64,000 bases of DNA from Marinobacterium lutimaris (GCF_900108065.1 NZ_FNVQ01000001.1:1054001-1118000); one strand, 5' to 3'; numbered from the stretch's first letter, positions 24,670 to 34,006 are shown. Numbers and translations are program-made. The notes: generated by a model not told the origin, from the letters alone.

Positions 24670-25490
24670 AACTGAGCTATCTATCCACCTCGCAAATATC
24701 CACCTCGCAAATATCTACCTCCCGTCTATGTGGAGCAGTGCTCCTTCTCCTGCTATGCGTATACGCTTTCGCGACGCCGCTACTAAGCGCGCAGGATGCG
24801 GCCAGCCAGAATCTGAGCCAGATTCTCAGCCTGCCGGATGGCAATAGCTGGTTCGGTACCGATCATTTCGGTCGTGATATGTGGGTGCGCCTTGCGGATG
24901 CTTTGCGGCTTTCACTCTCCATGGCGGCACTCTGTGTACTCACATCCGCCGTAATCGGCGTCACCCTCGGCATCCTCGCAGCTACGGGTCCTAGCTGGGT
25001 TGACCGTACGCTCGACGGCGTGACCACGCTGATCCTGGCCCTGCCGGGCCTGGTACTGGTGCTGATTTTCGCCGCCATCGTGCCCGGTTCGTTCTGGATG
25101 CTGTACGTGGCGATTTCACTGATTCAGTGGATTGAGTATTTCCGCGTCACCCGCGCCATTACGCAACGTATTGCGAGATCTCCGGAGGTTCAGTCATCGC
25201 GGCTGATGGGATTTGGCGCGTTCTACCTGTTCCGTCGTCATTACTGGCCCGCTATCGCACCACAACTGGTGACACTCGCCTCCTTCGGCGCTGCCAGCGC
25301 GATTCTGATGATGGCTTCACTGGGTTTTGTCTATGTCGGCATCCAGCCGCCACTGGCAGAGCTGGGGCTGATGATCGTGGAGCACTTCCCCTATTACAGC
25401 GACGCGCCCTGGCTACTGGCGCAACCGCTGATCGCACTGGCGCTGGTGGTGCTCAGCTGCCACCTGCTTGGAGGTAAAAAGGCGTCATGA
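24666..25490 (+). CDS. ABC transporter permease (DppC/NikC type)
   Basis: 274-aa permease with WFGTDHFGRDMWVRLADALR near residue 60, the diagnostic DppC start, and an EAA loop (LMGFGAFYLFRRHYWPAIAP). Oddity: the N-terminus contains a short tandem repeat (STSQISTSQISTS) from two copies of TCCACCTCGCAAATA at 24687-24716, which probably arose by slippage and is tolerated. Confidence 0.9.
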   Translation: MKLSYLSTSQISTSQISTSRLCGAVLLLLLCVYAFATPLLSAQDAASQNLSQILSLPDGNSWFGTDHFGRDMWVRLADALRLSLSMAALCVLTSAVIGVTLGILAATGPSWVDRTLDGVTTLILALPGLVLVLIFAAIVPGSFWMLYVAISLIQWIEYFRVTRAITQRIARSPEVQSSRLMGFGAFYLFRRHYWPAIAPQLVTLASFGAASAILMMASLGFVYVGIQPPLAELGLMIVEHFPYYSDAPWLLAQPLIALALVVLSCHLLGGKKAS

Positions 25491-26866
25491 GTCTAATTTC
25501 AGTCGATAAACTCGCGGTTTTCGTGGGCGATACTTGCCTGCTGGAGCCGATCAGCTTCACCCTTGAAGCCGGTGAAAAGCTGACAATCCTTGGCCAGACC
25601 GGCTCGGGGAAAAGCCTGCTGGCCCAGGCGATCATGGGCAACCTGCCCAAGGGATTGAGAACCGAAGGCGAGATTCGCCTGTTCAACAGCCCCGCGAGCG
25701 CTAAATCACGGCGCGAACTTTGGGGCCGCAGGCTCAGTATGCTGCCGCAGGAACCCTGGAACGCGCTTAACCCTCTGATGAGTGCCAAGGCCCAGCTCGC
25801 AGAAACCTACCACCGTGTCCGCGGCGATAGTTACGATGCTGCGCAGCAGAACGCTGATTACACCCTGGAGCTTCAAGGCCTGGGCGAGAGCCGTCATAAA
25901 CGGGTCGACCAGCTTTCAGGTGGTATGGCGCAGCGTGTCGCCATCGCCTGTGCCATGGCCGGTGGCGCTCCCCTGCTGCTGGCGGACGAGCCCACCAAGG
26001 GGCTGGATGTAAACCGCCGCGATCAGGTGGTTGAGCAGCTGATCTCCCAATCGCAAACCGGGGCACTGGTCACCATCACTCATGATGTGGCCGTGGCCCG
26101 GCAGACCGGCGGCCGCCTGATGGTGATCAAGTCTGGTGAATTGATTGAACATGGCGAGGCCTCGCAGATTCTCAACAATCCGCAACAGGCCTTTACCCGG
26201 GAGTTGATCGCCGCTGACCCGCAAAGCTGGCCGACACCTGAGCGAAAGCCACGCCCTGAAACTTCAGTGCTGATGGAAACCGAGTCTCTGGCGATCGGCC
26301 GCGGCGAGCAGACACTGGCAAAGGATCTTTCATTCAAGATCCATCGCGGTGAAGTGATCGGCGTGGTCGGTGACAGCGGCTGCGGCAAAAGTACCCTCGG
26401 CGACACCCTGCTGGGACTTCAGCCGAGCTATGGCGGCAAGATCAAACGCCACTGCAGCAAAACGACACACCGCTGGCAGAAGCTGTATCAGGATCCTACC
26501 GCTGCAGTCTCCCATGCGGTGAGCCTGGGTACACTGCTTAACGATACGATCAAACGCCACCGCATCGATAAAAGCCGGGTGGCGCCGCTGATGGAACGGC
26601 TCGGACTGGCAGAGGCGCTGCTCACGAGGCGCGCCGACTCTGTCTCCGGTGGTGAGCTGCAGCGCTTCTGCATGCTGCGTGCGTTGCTGCTCGATCCGGT
26701 ATTTCTGTTCGCCGATGAACCCACATCGCGGCTGGATCCTATCACCGCCCAGTCGGTGAGCCAGTTACTGGTGGATGTCGCTCGCGAAACCAACTGCGCG
26801 GTGATGCTGGTCAGCCATGACCCGCATCTGATCGAAAAGCGCTGTGACCGGGTGGTAAGGATCTAA
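25487..26866 (+). CDS. Fused double ABC ATPase (DppD-DppF type)
   Basis: 459-aa protein with two nucleotide-binding domains in one chain. NBD1 has GQTGSGKS, signature LSGGMAQRVAIA and LLLADEPTKGLD. NBD2 (from about residue 262) has GDSGCGKST, VSGGELQRFC and FLFADEPTSRLD. This replaces the usual separate D and F subunits. It is last in the four-gene operon and followed by a strong terminator. Confidence 0.9.
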   Translation: MSLISVDKLAVFVGDTCLLEPISFTLEAGEKLTILGQTGSGKSLLAQAIMGNLPKGLRTEGEIRLFNSPASAKSRRELWGRRLSMLPQEPWNALNPLMSAKAQLAETYHRVRGDSYDAAQQNADYTLELQGLGESRHKRVDQLSGGMAQRVAIACAMAGGAPLLLADEPTKGLDVNRRDQVVEQLISQSQTGALVTITHDVAVARQTGGRLMVIKSGELIEHGEASQILNNPQQAFTRELIAADPQSWPTPERKPRPETSVLMETESLAIGRGEQTLAKDLSFKIHRGEVIGVVGDSGCGKSTLGDTLLGLQPSYGGKIKRHCSKTTHRWQKLYQDPTAAVSHAVSLGTLLNDTIKRHRIDKSRVAPLMERLGLAEALLTRRADSVSGGELQRFCMLRALLLDPVFLFADEPTSRLDPITAQSVSQLLVDVARETNCAVMLVSHDPHLIEKRCDRVVRI

Positions 26867-26880
26867 GGCCTGGCGTACGA

Positions 26881-26919
26881 AAAACGCCACTTCACCTGTG
26901 CTGGTTGAAGTGGCGTTTT
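26881..26919 (+). terminator. Terminator of the Zur-box ABC operon
   Basis: AAAACGCCACTTCA pairs perfectly with TGAAGTGGCGTTTT around an 11-nt loop, 14 nt after the stop codon. The symmetric A/T tracts would also serve the convergent gene at 26937. Confidence 0.85.
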
Positions 26920-26936
26920 GGTTGGCGCAAACCCAA

Positions 26937-27281
26937 TCAGAGGCTAAGCCGGATTCTTAAAATTTCTCTCTGTAACTCAAAGCCCCTTAAATCCCGGGTT
27001 CTGACACCAGTATCGGAGAAATAGGTGGGTTGGTAACTCTCACCCTGAAAGTAAGCCTCTTCGAGATCGGCAATCTGGTTGTTGGCCTCGATAGTTGACT
27101 GTATTTCGTGGATGACGCGGTAAAACTGCGCCGGAGTTCTGTCGGCGCGCTCATTCTCGCTCGCACGGATATGCGCGCCGCTGGCAACACTGGCAAAAAC
27201 AGAGATGGTCAGTAAAACCGATAAAGCGACCACAAGCAGAGCATTTCCCTGTGGTGCATAAGGTAGCGCAAGGATGGACAT
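26937..27281 (-). CDS. Hypothetical membrane-anchored protein
   Basis: 114 aa from the ATG at 27281, chosen for its strong AAGGAGG site; the frame continues 45 nt upstream without one. One membrane segment (ALLVVALSVLLTISVFASVASG) then a charged periplasmic tail with helix (QFYRVIHEIQSTIEANNQIADLEEAYF). Not recognised. It is single-gene and convergent with the ABC operon. Confidence 0.6.
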   Translation of the reverse strand: MSILALPYAPQGNALLVVALSVLLTISVFASVASGAHIRASENERADRTPAQFYRVIHEIQSTIEANNQIADLEEAYFQGESYQPTYFSDTGVRTRDLRGFELQREILRIRLSL

Positions 27282-27586
27282 GTCCGCCTCCTTCGATTCA
27301 CCCCCGGCAGACATGGAAACAGACATGACTGACTGGCGTATATGATTCGGTCGGCGGTCCGAATGGCTTAACAGGTTAGCGCTTAGGCAGGCAGCGGCGG
27401 TTTAACGCTTGGCATATTTTCCTGAGAACGCTTTCCTTAAATCACTTTCTTGAAGTCAGTGTTATTAAAAATACTATAGCCTCAAATCCCCAAGATGAGG
27501 GATTGCGCAGTGGAACCTCGCCCGGCGCGGGAGCATTCCGGCCTGTGCCCTGTGGCATAGACCGGTCAAAGATCTAGGTAAGACGA
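27282..27586. other. Intergenic stretch without visible gene
   Basis: About 300 nt between two minus-strand genes. It contains the upstream region of the 26937 gene and no open frame with a ribosome-binding site. No repeat or clear regulatory palindrome was seen. Confidence 0.5.
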
Positions 27587-27892
27587 TCAAACGATGGAGT
27601 GATGAACCTCATCGCTGACAATCGCCTGCACATGCAGTTCACCATTAACGACACAGGACTTAAGAACCGGCACATATTTGATCGCATGTTCCGTCTGCAT
27701 ATGCTGATCCAGCGCCGCCTGATCCTGCCAGAGCTCCGTGAACACCAGCTGATCGCCATCCACATAGCAGCGGTACATCTCACAGCCGGGTTCAGATTCA
27801 CCATACTGGTTCTGAAAGACATCGATCACTTCTCGCAGTGTCTCGTGCATGCCCGGTTTCACTTCGGCTTTTACGGTAATAGAAAGCATCAT
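27587..27892 (-). CDS. Antibiotic biosynthesis monooxygenase (ABM)-domain protein
   Basis: 101-aa ABM-fold protein with LSITVKAEVKPGMHETLREV, EPGCEMYRCYVDGDQLVFTELW and HMQTEHAIKYV, the family pattern of small quinol monooxygenases such as YgiN. The ATG pair at 27892 follows AAGGGTGAA. It lies downstream of the Tat-type dehydrogenase gene but is separated by two hairpins, so it may be transcribed at a reduced level or from its own promoter. Confidence 0.85.
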   Translation of the reverse strand: MMLSITVKAEVKPGMHETLREVIDVFQNQYGESEPGCEMYRCYVDGDQLVFTELWQDQAALDQHMQTEHAIKYVPVLKSCVVNGELHVQAIVSDEVHHSIV

Positions 27893-27941
27893 TTCACCCT
27901 TGTCTGAGTTCCTGGCCGACAGACTCGGCCAGTAATAAAGG

Positions 27942-27967
27942 CTAAAGGGCGAATACTCGCCCTTTAG
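27942..27967 (-). terminator. Terminator after the Tat-type dehydrogenase, with a second hairpin
   Basis: CTAAAGGGCGA-ATAC-TCGCCCTTTAG is a perfect 11-bp stem 35 nt beyond the dehydrogenase stop. A second hairpin, CTGGCCGA-CAGAC-TCGGCCAG, lies at 27912-27932. The T tract is weak. Confidence 0.6.
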
Positions 27968-28001
27968 GTTGGTTAGTGTTCGGCGCTTAAAGCAAAAGGA
28001 A

Positions 28002-29162
28002 TCAGAAGGTCGCCGCATCGATCACATAGCGGTAACGCGCCTGCTTGTTCACGACGTTTTCCCAGGCTTCGTTAATCTGTTCAGCGGTTATCAGCTCGAT
28101 CTTCGGCAGCACATCATTGCTTGCGCAGTAATCCACCACCTCCTGAGTCTCCTTCATACCGCCGATCAGTGAGGTATTAAAATTGACCCGCGATGCAGCC
28201 AGGCTGATGGCGCTCAGGTTGATCTCGTAGTCGATCGGCATGCCTACCAGCGTGAAGGTGCCATAGGGCTTAACGGTGCTGGCGTATGCGCCCACGTTGA
28301 ACTGGTAAGGAATGGTGGCGATCATGTAATCGAGCTGGCCGCGGTAGTTGTTCAGCGCCTTCAGCTCATCGTCCACCACGATCACCTCTTTGGCGCCGAA
28401 GCTCTTGATGTCATCCACCTTGGACGCCGACGTAGTAAAGGCGTAAACCTCGGCTCCCTTGGAAGCCGCAATTTTCACCGCCATATGCCCAAGGCCACCG
28501 ATACCGGCCACACCTACCTTGGTGCCCGGTTTAAGGTCGGCGCGCATCAGTGGCGAATAGGTGGTGATGCCGGCACAGAGCAACGGTGCCGCCTGCTCAA
28601 AGCTGATGCTCTCCGGGACATGCACCGCAAAGTGCTCTTCAACCACGATATTGTTGGAGTAACCGCCTTGCGTAATACCGGTGGGCGAGCGCGGGTCAGG
28701 ATTGCCATAGGTAAACAGCGTATCCGGCAGGTACTGCTCCTCATCGGTGCTGCACTCTTTGCAGCCGCCGACCATACAGCCGACGCCGGCCCGGTCCCCT
28801 ACTTTGAAGTTGGTAACCTTGCTACCCACCGCAGCAACGATCCCGACCATCTCGTGCCCCGGCACCTGCGGATAGCTCTGCGGCCCCCAGTGGCCCTTCT
28901 CCTGGTGGATATCGGAATGGCAGATGCTGGCAAACTTGATATCGATAAGCACATCATTGTCGCCCACCGGACGCCGCTCGAACGTCCAGGGCTTCAGTAC
29001 TCCCGATGTATCGAACGCCGCGTAACCGCGCGACATGATCTTGCCAGCACTGCCCTCCTGGCTGGCGAAAGCGGTCATGGGGCCAGAAAAAAGCATGCCC
29101 GCGCCAACTGCGCCCGCCGCCTTGATCACCTTTCTGCGTGATTGATTGGTATCTTCGCTCAT
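28002..29162 (-). CDS. Zinc-type NAD(P)-dependent alcohol dehydrogenase with Tat-like signal
   Basis: 386-aa medium-chain dehydrogenase/reductase of the YahK/CAD group. Catalytic zinc ligands are in CHSDIH and GHEMVG; the nucleotide site is GIGGLGHMAV. The N-terminus NQSRRKVIKAAGAVGAGMLF is a twin-arginine signal. In the structural zinc loop (GCMVGGCKECSTDEEQYL) the fourth Cys, normally EQYC, is Leu, so that zinc site is probably altered. A Tat-exported NAD(P) enzyme is unusual; related tagged proteins are known in databases as far as I recall. Probably an aldehyde reductase or alcohol dehydrogenase. Confidence 0.85.
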   Translation of the reverse strand: MSEDTNQSRRKVIKAAGAVGAGMLFSGPMTAFASQEGSAGKIMSRGYAAFDTSGVLKPWTFERRPVGDNDVLIDIKFASICHSDIHQEKGHWGPQSYPQVPGHEMVGIVAAVGSKVTNFKVGDRAGVGCMVGGCKECSTDEEQYLPDTLFTYGNPDPRSPTGITQGGYSNNIVVEEHFAVHVPESISFEQAAPLLCAGITTYSPLMRADLKPGTKVGVAGIGGLGHMAVKIAASKGAEVYAFTTSASKVDDIKSFGAKEVIVVDDELKALNNYRGQLDYMIATIPYQFNVGAYASTVKPYGTFTLVGMPIDYEINLSAISLAASRVNFNTSLIGGMKETQEVVDYCASNDVLPKIELITAEQINEAWENVVNKQARYRYVIDAATF

Positions 29163-29660
29163 GGTCTAACCTCCCTGGTCAGATTAGTCGGTTAAGCGTT
29201 AAATCCTTCCGATGTGCAGAAAATCCACACGCTCGGTTTATCGCTTTAACCAAGCTACCCCAGGAGCAGCCAGCAGCCATAGCACGTTACGGCCGCTTTG
29301 TTGCACGATCCTGCAAAGGTCCGCCGAGTAATGATCGGGCGCAAATAGCCAACGTGAGACAAAAGGAAAACGTTGATCCGGGAACCACCCGCCTCACCAC
29401 CAGAGCTTTCCCGGCATTCAGAATTGCGAACTCTGCTCAGCGTCAGCGGCTATAAAGCCCCATAAATAGGGGCTGCACACCTGTCTCTTAAACACTTACA
29501 GCGAGTCGTAATCGGCGGTTTTCGACGCCTTTATAGACCTGTTAGCTAAAGGTCTAATATAAGTTTTTCAAATGCAGGAGAGAGATTAATAATATTTTAA
29601 CAATGTTGCGCCCAACCCTATGCTGAGTTTCGACCTAACAGACTCAGTTCGGGAAGTTAC
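29163..29660. other. Divergent intergenic region before the M20 deacylase
   Basis: About 500 nt holding promoters of the divergent dehydrogenase (left) and deacylase (right). No credible gene. Its one notable element is the AT-rich motif at 29586-29604, described separately. Confidence 0.6.
29586..29604. promoter_or_regulatory. AT-rich shared motif upstream of the M20 deacylase
   Basis: TTAATAATATTTTAACAAT, identical over 19 nt to the site at 45874 upstream of the flavin monooxygenase and similar to TAATATTTTATCAAT at 32475 upstream of the aminotransferase. It lies 57 nt before the start codon. Inference: operator of the LysR regulator at 49490 or another common regulator. Confidence 0.6.
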
Positions 29661-30818
29661 ATGGCGAATGCACTAACTTTTGAGGTTCTTCGGAACCTGA
29701 TTGGCTTTGATACCACCAGCGCGAACTCCAATCTTGCGCTGATGGGCTACATCCAGACGTTTCTTAATGAGTACGGCGTCGAAAGCCAGTTGATCTACGA
29801 TCAAGAGGAGAAAAAAGCCAACCTGTACGCCACTCTCGGCCCGAAAGACAAGCCGGGCGTGATGCTCTCCGGCCATACCGATACCGTTCCGGTCACCGGC
29901 CAGAACTGGCAGAAAGCCCCCTACGAACTGACTGAAGAAGAGGGTCGCTACTACGGCCGCGGCACCAGCGATATGAAAGGCTTTATCGCGGTGGTGCTGG
30001 CGGCGGTCCCCGAGATAGTTAAACAGGACCTGCATACGCCGATCCACCTTGCGTTCTCCTATGACGAAGAGATCGGCTGCGTGGGAGTGCGCCGTATGAT
30101 CGATACACTGAAGCAACACCCTCTCAAACCCGGCATCTGCATTATCGGCGAACCCACGCTGATGCGGGTTGTCACCGCACACAAGGGCAAACTCGCCGCC
30201 CGGGTGACCGTGAAAGGTAAAGAGTGCCACTCGGGCATGGCGCCTTGGGGCGTTAACGCCGTTAACTATGCGGCGCGGCTGATCACCTGGCTGGAAAAAC
30301 TGGCCCATAAAAAGCGCGATCAGGGCCCGTTCGAAAACGGCTACGACATCCCCTACAGCACCGTGCATACCGGCACCGTGCACGGCGGCACAGCACTGAA
30401 CATCGTCCCCAACCAGTGCTCATTCCTGTTCGAGATCAGAAACATCGCCAGCGACGATCCCCGCGCCATGCTGGCCGAATTCCAGGCCTATGCCGACAGC
30501 CTTGTGACCGAGATGCGCCAGATCGACGCCGGCTGCGACATCGCTATCGATATCACCACCGAATATCCGGGGCTGAGCACCGCCGACGACGCAGAGGTTG
30601 TCTCCTTCGTGCAAAGCCTGACCGATGAAAAAACACGGGGCAGCATCAACTTTGGTACCGAAGGCGGCCTGTTCAGCCAGGTACTGGGCGTGCCCACCGT
30701 GGTGTGCGGCCCCGGCAGCATGGACCAGGGCCACAAACCCGATGAATTCATCCATAAGAGCCAACTGCAAAGCTGCGAGCTCTTTATGGATCGACTCATA
30801 CGCCAGCTAAAGGCGTAG
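29661..30818 (+). CDS. M20 metallo-deacylase, ArgE-type
   Basis: 385-aa M20 peptidase-family protein resembling acetylornithine deacetylase ArgE. Metal and catalytic motifs: SGHTDTVPV (His and Asp), GRGTSDMKGF, SYDEEIGCVGVR (catalytic and metal Glu) and a late His in DQGHKPDEF. It would hydrolyse an N-acyl or similarly substituted amino acid. It is followed by an amino-acid permease and aminotransferase, and preceded by the shared AT-rich motif. That points to catabolism rather than arginine synthesis; no other arg gene is nearby. Confidence 0.85.
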   Translation: MANALTFEVLRNLIGFDTTSANSNLALMGYIQTFLNEYGVESQLIYDQEEKKANLYATLGPKDKPGVMLSGHTDTVPVTGQNWQKAPYELTEEEGRYYGRGTSDMKGFIAVVLAAVPEIVKQDLHTPIHLAFSYDEEIGCVGVRRMIDTLKQHPLKPGICIIGEPTLMRVVTAHKGKLAARVTVKGKECHSGMAPWGVNAVNYAARLITWLEKLAHKKRDQGPFENGYDIPYSTVHTGTVHGGTALNIVPNQCSFLFEIRNIASDDPRAMLAEFQAYADSLVTEMRQIDAGCDIAIDITTEYPGLSTADDAEVVSFVQSLTDEKTRGSINFGTEGGLFSQVLGVPTVVCGPGSMDQGHKPDEFIHKSQLQSCELFMDRLIRQLKA

Positions 30819-30941
30819 CAACCCGGAAGGTAAACGCTTCGGTCTTCGACCGGGATATAACTCGTCTTATATCCCCTCGCAGGTCAAAGCGTTTGTCATT
30901 CACCTGAAAGTTAAACTAGAACAACTAATCAGGAGACAACT

Positions 30942-32363
30942 ATGTCTGAATCCCAAACGCTAACGGCGGACGCGTCCTGTACGGTGGAAAGCAAGAAAGG
31001 TTTTAGCAAAATACTCGGGCTAGGCTCATTGCTGGCGGTTGCCGTCGGCCTGGTCGTATCCCAGGGTGTCATGGTCCTTATGCTACAGGGTGCAGGTATC
31101 GCCGGGCTCGGCTTTATCATCCCCCTCGCCATAGGTTTCCTGCTCGCCCTTACCTACGTGTTCTCGTTCTCTGAACTGTCGCTGATGATCCCCCGGGCCG
31201 GCAGCCTCAGCAGCTACACCGAGGTGTCCATCGGTCACTTCCCCGCCATTCTCGCGGTATTCTCCGGCTACGTTGTAGTCGCCATGTTCGCGCTCTCCGC
31301 TGAACTGCTGCTGGTCGACTTCATCATCGAGAAGATCTACCCGGGCGTATTCCCGCCGATGACCCTTGGCTTTGGCCTGCTCGGCGTATTTACCGTGCTC
31401 AACCTGATGGGCATCGATATCTTCGCCAAGCTGCAGTCTGCGCTGGCGTTCATCATGGTGGTGGTTCTGCTGCTGCTTGGCCTGAGCGCCGTAGGCGGTT
31501 TTGCCAACCCGCATCCGGCCGGTATCGAACTGACCGCCGACTGGAACCCGCTCGGTGCCGGTGTGATTTCACTGGTTGCGCTGGCTATCTGGGGTTACGT
31601 GGGCGCCGAGTTCGTCTGCCCGCTGGTTGAAGACGCCAAGGACCCCGAGCGTAATATCCCGCGCTCCATGATCATCGGTGTCAGCATCATTTTCGTCACC
31701 ATTGCGATCTACTGCCTGGGCGCACTGTTCTATATCCCGGCTGACGAGCTCGCCGCCTCCCCGCTGCCGCATTACGACTTTGCCAAAGCGGTGTTTGGCG
31801 ATACTGGGCTGATCTTCCTGGCCGTGGCCGCGATCACCGCCACCTGCAGCACCGTGAACACCTCACTGGCCGCCATCCCCCGTATGCTTTACGGCATGGC
31901 GCAGAATGGCCAGGCGTTCCCGCAGCTGAAGAAGTGCCTGCCCGGCACCAACACTCCCTGGGTCGCGGTACTCTTTGTCGCCGCGATCACCGGCCTGCCG
32001 ATGATCTTTATGGGCGACAACCCGGATGCTATCGGCCTGCTGCTGATCTCTGCCGCTATCGCCTGGCTGATCGCCTACATCATCACCCATATCAACGTGA
32101 TGGTGCTGCGCAAGCGCTACCCGGACCTGAAGCGCCCGTACAAAACCCCTTTCTACCCGCTGCCGCAGATCTTCGGTATCGCCGGTATGGTTTACGCCAT
32201 CTACTACGCCTCTCCGGCACCGGAACTGAGTGGCCAGATCTTTGGCGCCGCCGGTATCGTGCTGGCCGTGGTCTCCGTGATTGCAATCTTCTGGGTGAAA
32301 GTCGTTATGAAAAAGCCGCTGTTCAAGCCCGAGCCGATCGAAAAGGCCTTGAACGCCGAGTAA
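30942..32363 (+). CDS. APC-family amino acid/amine permease
   Basis: 473-aa integral membrane protein with about 12 membrane segments. The start of TM1 (LGLGSLLAVAVGLVVSQGVMV), SGYVVVAMFALSAELLLVD, and WGYVGAEFVCPLVEDAKDPERN in the TM6 region are typical of APC transporters (YcaM/PotE/CadB-like groups). A good ribosome-binding site (CAGGAGACAAC) precedes the ATG. It probably imports the substrate of the neighbouring deacylase and aminotransferase. Confidence 0.9.
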   Translation: MSESQTLTADASCTVESKKGFSKILGLGSLLAVAVGLVVSQGVMVLMLQGAGIAGLGFIIPLAIGFLLALTYVFSFSELSLMIPRAGSLSSYTEVSIGHFPAILAVFSGYVVVAMFALSAELLLVDFIIEKIYPGVFPPMTLGFGLLGVFTVLNLMGIDIFAKLQSALAFIMVVVLLLLGLSAVGGFANPHPAGIELTADWNPLGAGVISLVALAIWGYVGAEFVCPLVEDAKDPERNIPRSMIIGVSIIFVTIAIYCLGALFYIPADELAASPLPHYDFAKAVFGDTGLIFLAVAAITATCSTVNTSLAAIPRMLYGMAQNGQAFPQLKKCLPGTNTPWVAVLFVAAITGLPMIFMGDNPDAIGLLLISAAIAWLIAYIITHINVMVLRKRYPDLKRPYKTPFYPLPQIFGIAGMVYAIYYASPAPELSGQIFGAAGIVLAVVSVIAIFWVKVVMKKPLFKPEPIEKALNAE

Positions 32364-32390
32364 CGCTTTAACCAGGCTCAGCACAACATA

Positions 32391-32425
32391 AAGCCCCCAC
32401 AGCGTTAACCCTGCGGGGGCTTCTT
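32391..32425 (+). terminator. Terminator after the permease gene
   Basis: AAGCCCCCACAG pairs with CTGCGGGGGCTT around a short loop (one bulge), followed by CTTTACG. It separates the deacylase-permease unit from the aminotransferase, which has its own promoter region. Confidence 0.8.
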
Positions 32426-32474
32426 TACGGGCGCTCTGCCTGCATCAGTTTTATTAATCTATATCAGTAAAAAA

Positions 32475-32489
32475 TAATATTTTATCAAT
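32475..32489. promoter_or_regulatory. AT-rich shared motif upstream of the aminotransferase
   Basis: TAATATTTTATCAAT matches TAATATTTTAACAAT of the sites at 29586 and 45874 with one change. It lies about 97 nt before the start codon. Confidence 0.5.
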
Positions 32490-32585
32490 AACCCGCCACT
32501 GGATAAGGTTGTAGGGGTCAAATAACTAATATTAAAAATTCTGGATAAGAAGTTCTGGAATCGAAATTCAAGAGTACTCTCGAAA

Positions 32586-33980
32586 ATGCCCAACAAGCAA
32601 ACAACCGATATGCAGCAGGTGTGGCAGCAGGACAGAGACCACTACATCCATCCCTGGACTGATTTTTCAACCTTCAAAGAAGAAGGCTCGCTTGTCCTCG
32701 CCGACAGTGACAACGTGCACGTCAAAGATGGCGAAGGCCGCGAATACCTGGACGGCATCGGTGGGCTTTGGTGCGTTAACATCGGCTATGCCCGTGAAGA
32801 GATGGCACAGGCGATCGCAGACCAGATCCGTCAGATCCCCTACTACTCTTGCTTCGGTCACCACACCACCGTGCCTGCAGCGCAGCTTGCCGCCAAACTG
32901 GCCGAGCTGGCGCCGGGCAACCTGAACCACGTGTTCTACGGTTGCGGTGGCTCCGTGGCGAACGATACCGCCGTACGTATCATCCACTTCTACTTCAACC
33001 AGCTGGGTAAGAAGAGCAAGAAGAAGATCATTTCACGCATCGACGGCTACCACGGCAGCACCTACATGGCGATGTCGATCACCGGCGTGAAGTTCGATCA
33101 CATCGGCTTTGATATCGAAGAGCAGCTGGTGTCCCACATCTCCTGCCCGAACCCCTACCGTCGTCCGGCCGGCCAGAGCCTGGAAGAGTTCTGCAACGAG
33201 AAAGTGCAGGAGCTGGAAGACAAGATCCTGGAACTGGGCCCGGATAACGTGGCCGCGTTCTTCGCCGAGCCGATCATGGGTGCCGGTGGCGTTATCGTGC
33301 CACCCGAGGGCTACCACAAGAAGACCCTGGAAGTGTGCCGCAAATACGGCGTGCTTTACGTCTCCGACGAGGTGGTCACCGCCTTCGGCCGTCTGGGCCA
33401 CATGTTCGCCTCCGAAGCGGAGTTTGGCATAGTGCCGGACATCATCACCTGCGCCAAAGGCCTGACCTCAGGCTACCTGCCGCTGGGTGCGACCATCCTG
33501 TCTGACGAAATCTACGACGTCATCAGCAAGCCCCAGGCGGACGGCGCCCTGTTCACCCATGGCTTCACCTACTCCGGCCACCCGGTCAGCTGTGCAGCCG
33601 GCGTGAAGAACATCGAGATCATGGAACGCGAGAATCTCTGCGGTCATGTGAAGGATATGGGCCAGTACTTCGAAGACCAGGTGAAAACCCTGATCGACCT
33701 GCCTATCGTCGGTGATGTGCGCGGCCGCAAGTTCATGATGTGCATCGAGAACGTAGCGAACAAAGAGACCAAGGAACTGATCAACCCGGATGCCAAGGTC
33801 GGTAACCGCATCGCCGACCACTGTCAGGCTCGCGGCCTGATCGTACGTCCGCTGGCACACATGAACGTACTGTCTCCGCCACTGACCCTGACCAAAGAAC
33901 ACATCGACTTCCTGGTTGCCACCCTGCGCGAAAGCATCGAGGCCACCATGGAAGATCTGAAAGCCGAAGGCTTTATCTAA
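32586..33980 (+). CDS. Class III (omega) aminotransferase
   Basis: 464-aa PLP enzyme. Fold type I class III motifs: DGIGGLWCVNIGYAREEM at the N-terminus, the aromatic-binding SRIDGYHGSTYMAMS, Asp in LYVSDEVVTAFGR, and the PLP Lys in TCAKGLTSGYLPLGA (about residue 298). Members use omega-amines such as beta-alanine, putrescine, taurine or pyruvate-linked amines. The ribosome-binding site is weak. The aldehyde product could be handled by the PuuC-like dehydrogenase at 42051. The exact substrate is not readable. Confidence 0.9.
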   Translation: MPNKQTTDMQQVWQQDRDHYIHPWTDFSTFKEEGSLVLADSDNVHVKDGEGREYLDGIGGLWCVNIGYAREEMAQAIADQIRQIPYYSCFGHHTTVPAAQLAAKLAELAPGNLNHVFYGCGGSVANDTAVRIIHFYFNQLGKKSKKKIISRIDGYHGSTYMAMSITGVKFDHIGFDIEEQLVSHISCPNPYRRPAGQSLEEFCNEKVQELEDKILELGPDNVAAFFAEPIMGAGGVIVPPEGYHKKTLEVCRKYGVLYVSDEVVTAFGRLGHMFASEAEFGIVPDIITCAKGLTSGYLPLGATILSDEIYDVISKPQADGALFTHGFTYSGHPVSCAAGVKNIEIMERENLCGHVKDMGQYFEDQVKTLIDLPIVGDVRGRKFMMCIENVANKETKELINPDAKVGNRIADHCQARGLIVRPLAHMNVLSPPLTLTKEHIDFLVATLRESIEATMEDLKAEGFI

Positions 33981-34006
33981 TCACTCCCTGTCAGTGCCGC
34001 TTATCG

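Noticed and set aside
29138-29455. 105-codon plus-strand frame in the gap before the M20 deacylase
   Set aside because: It overlaps the start of the dehydrogenase and has no ribosome-binding site or domain.
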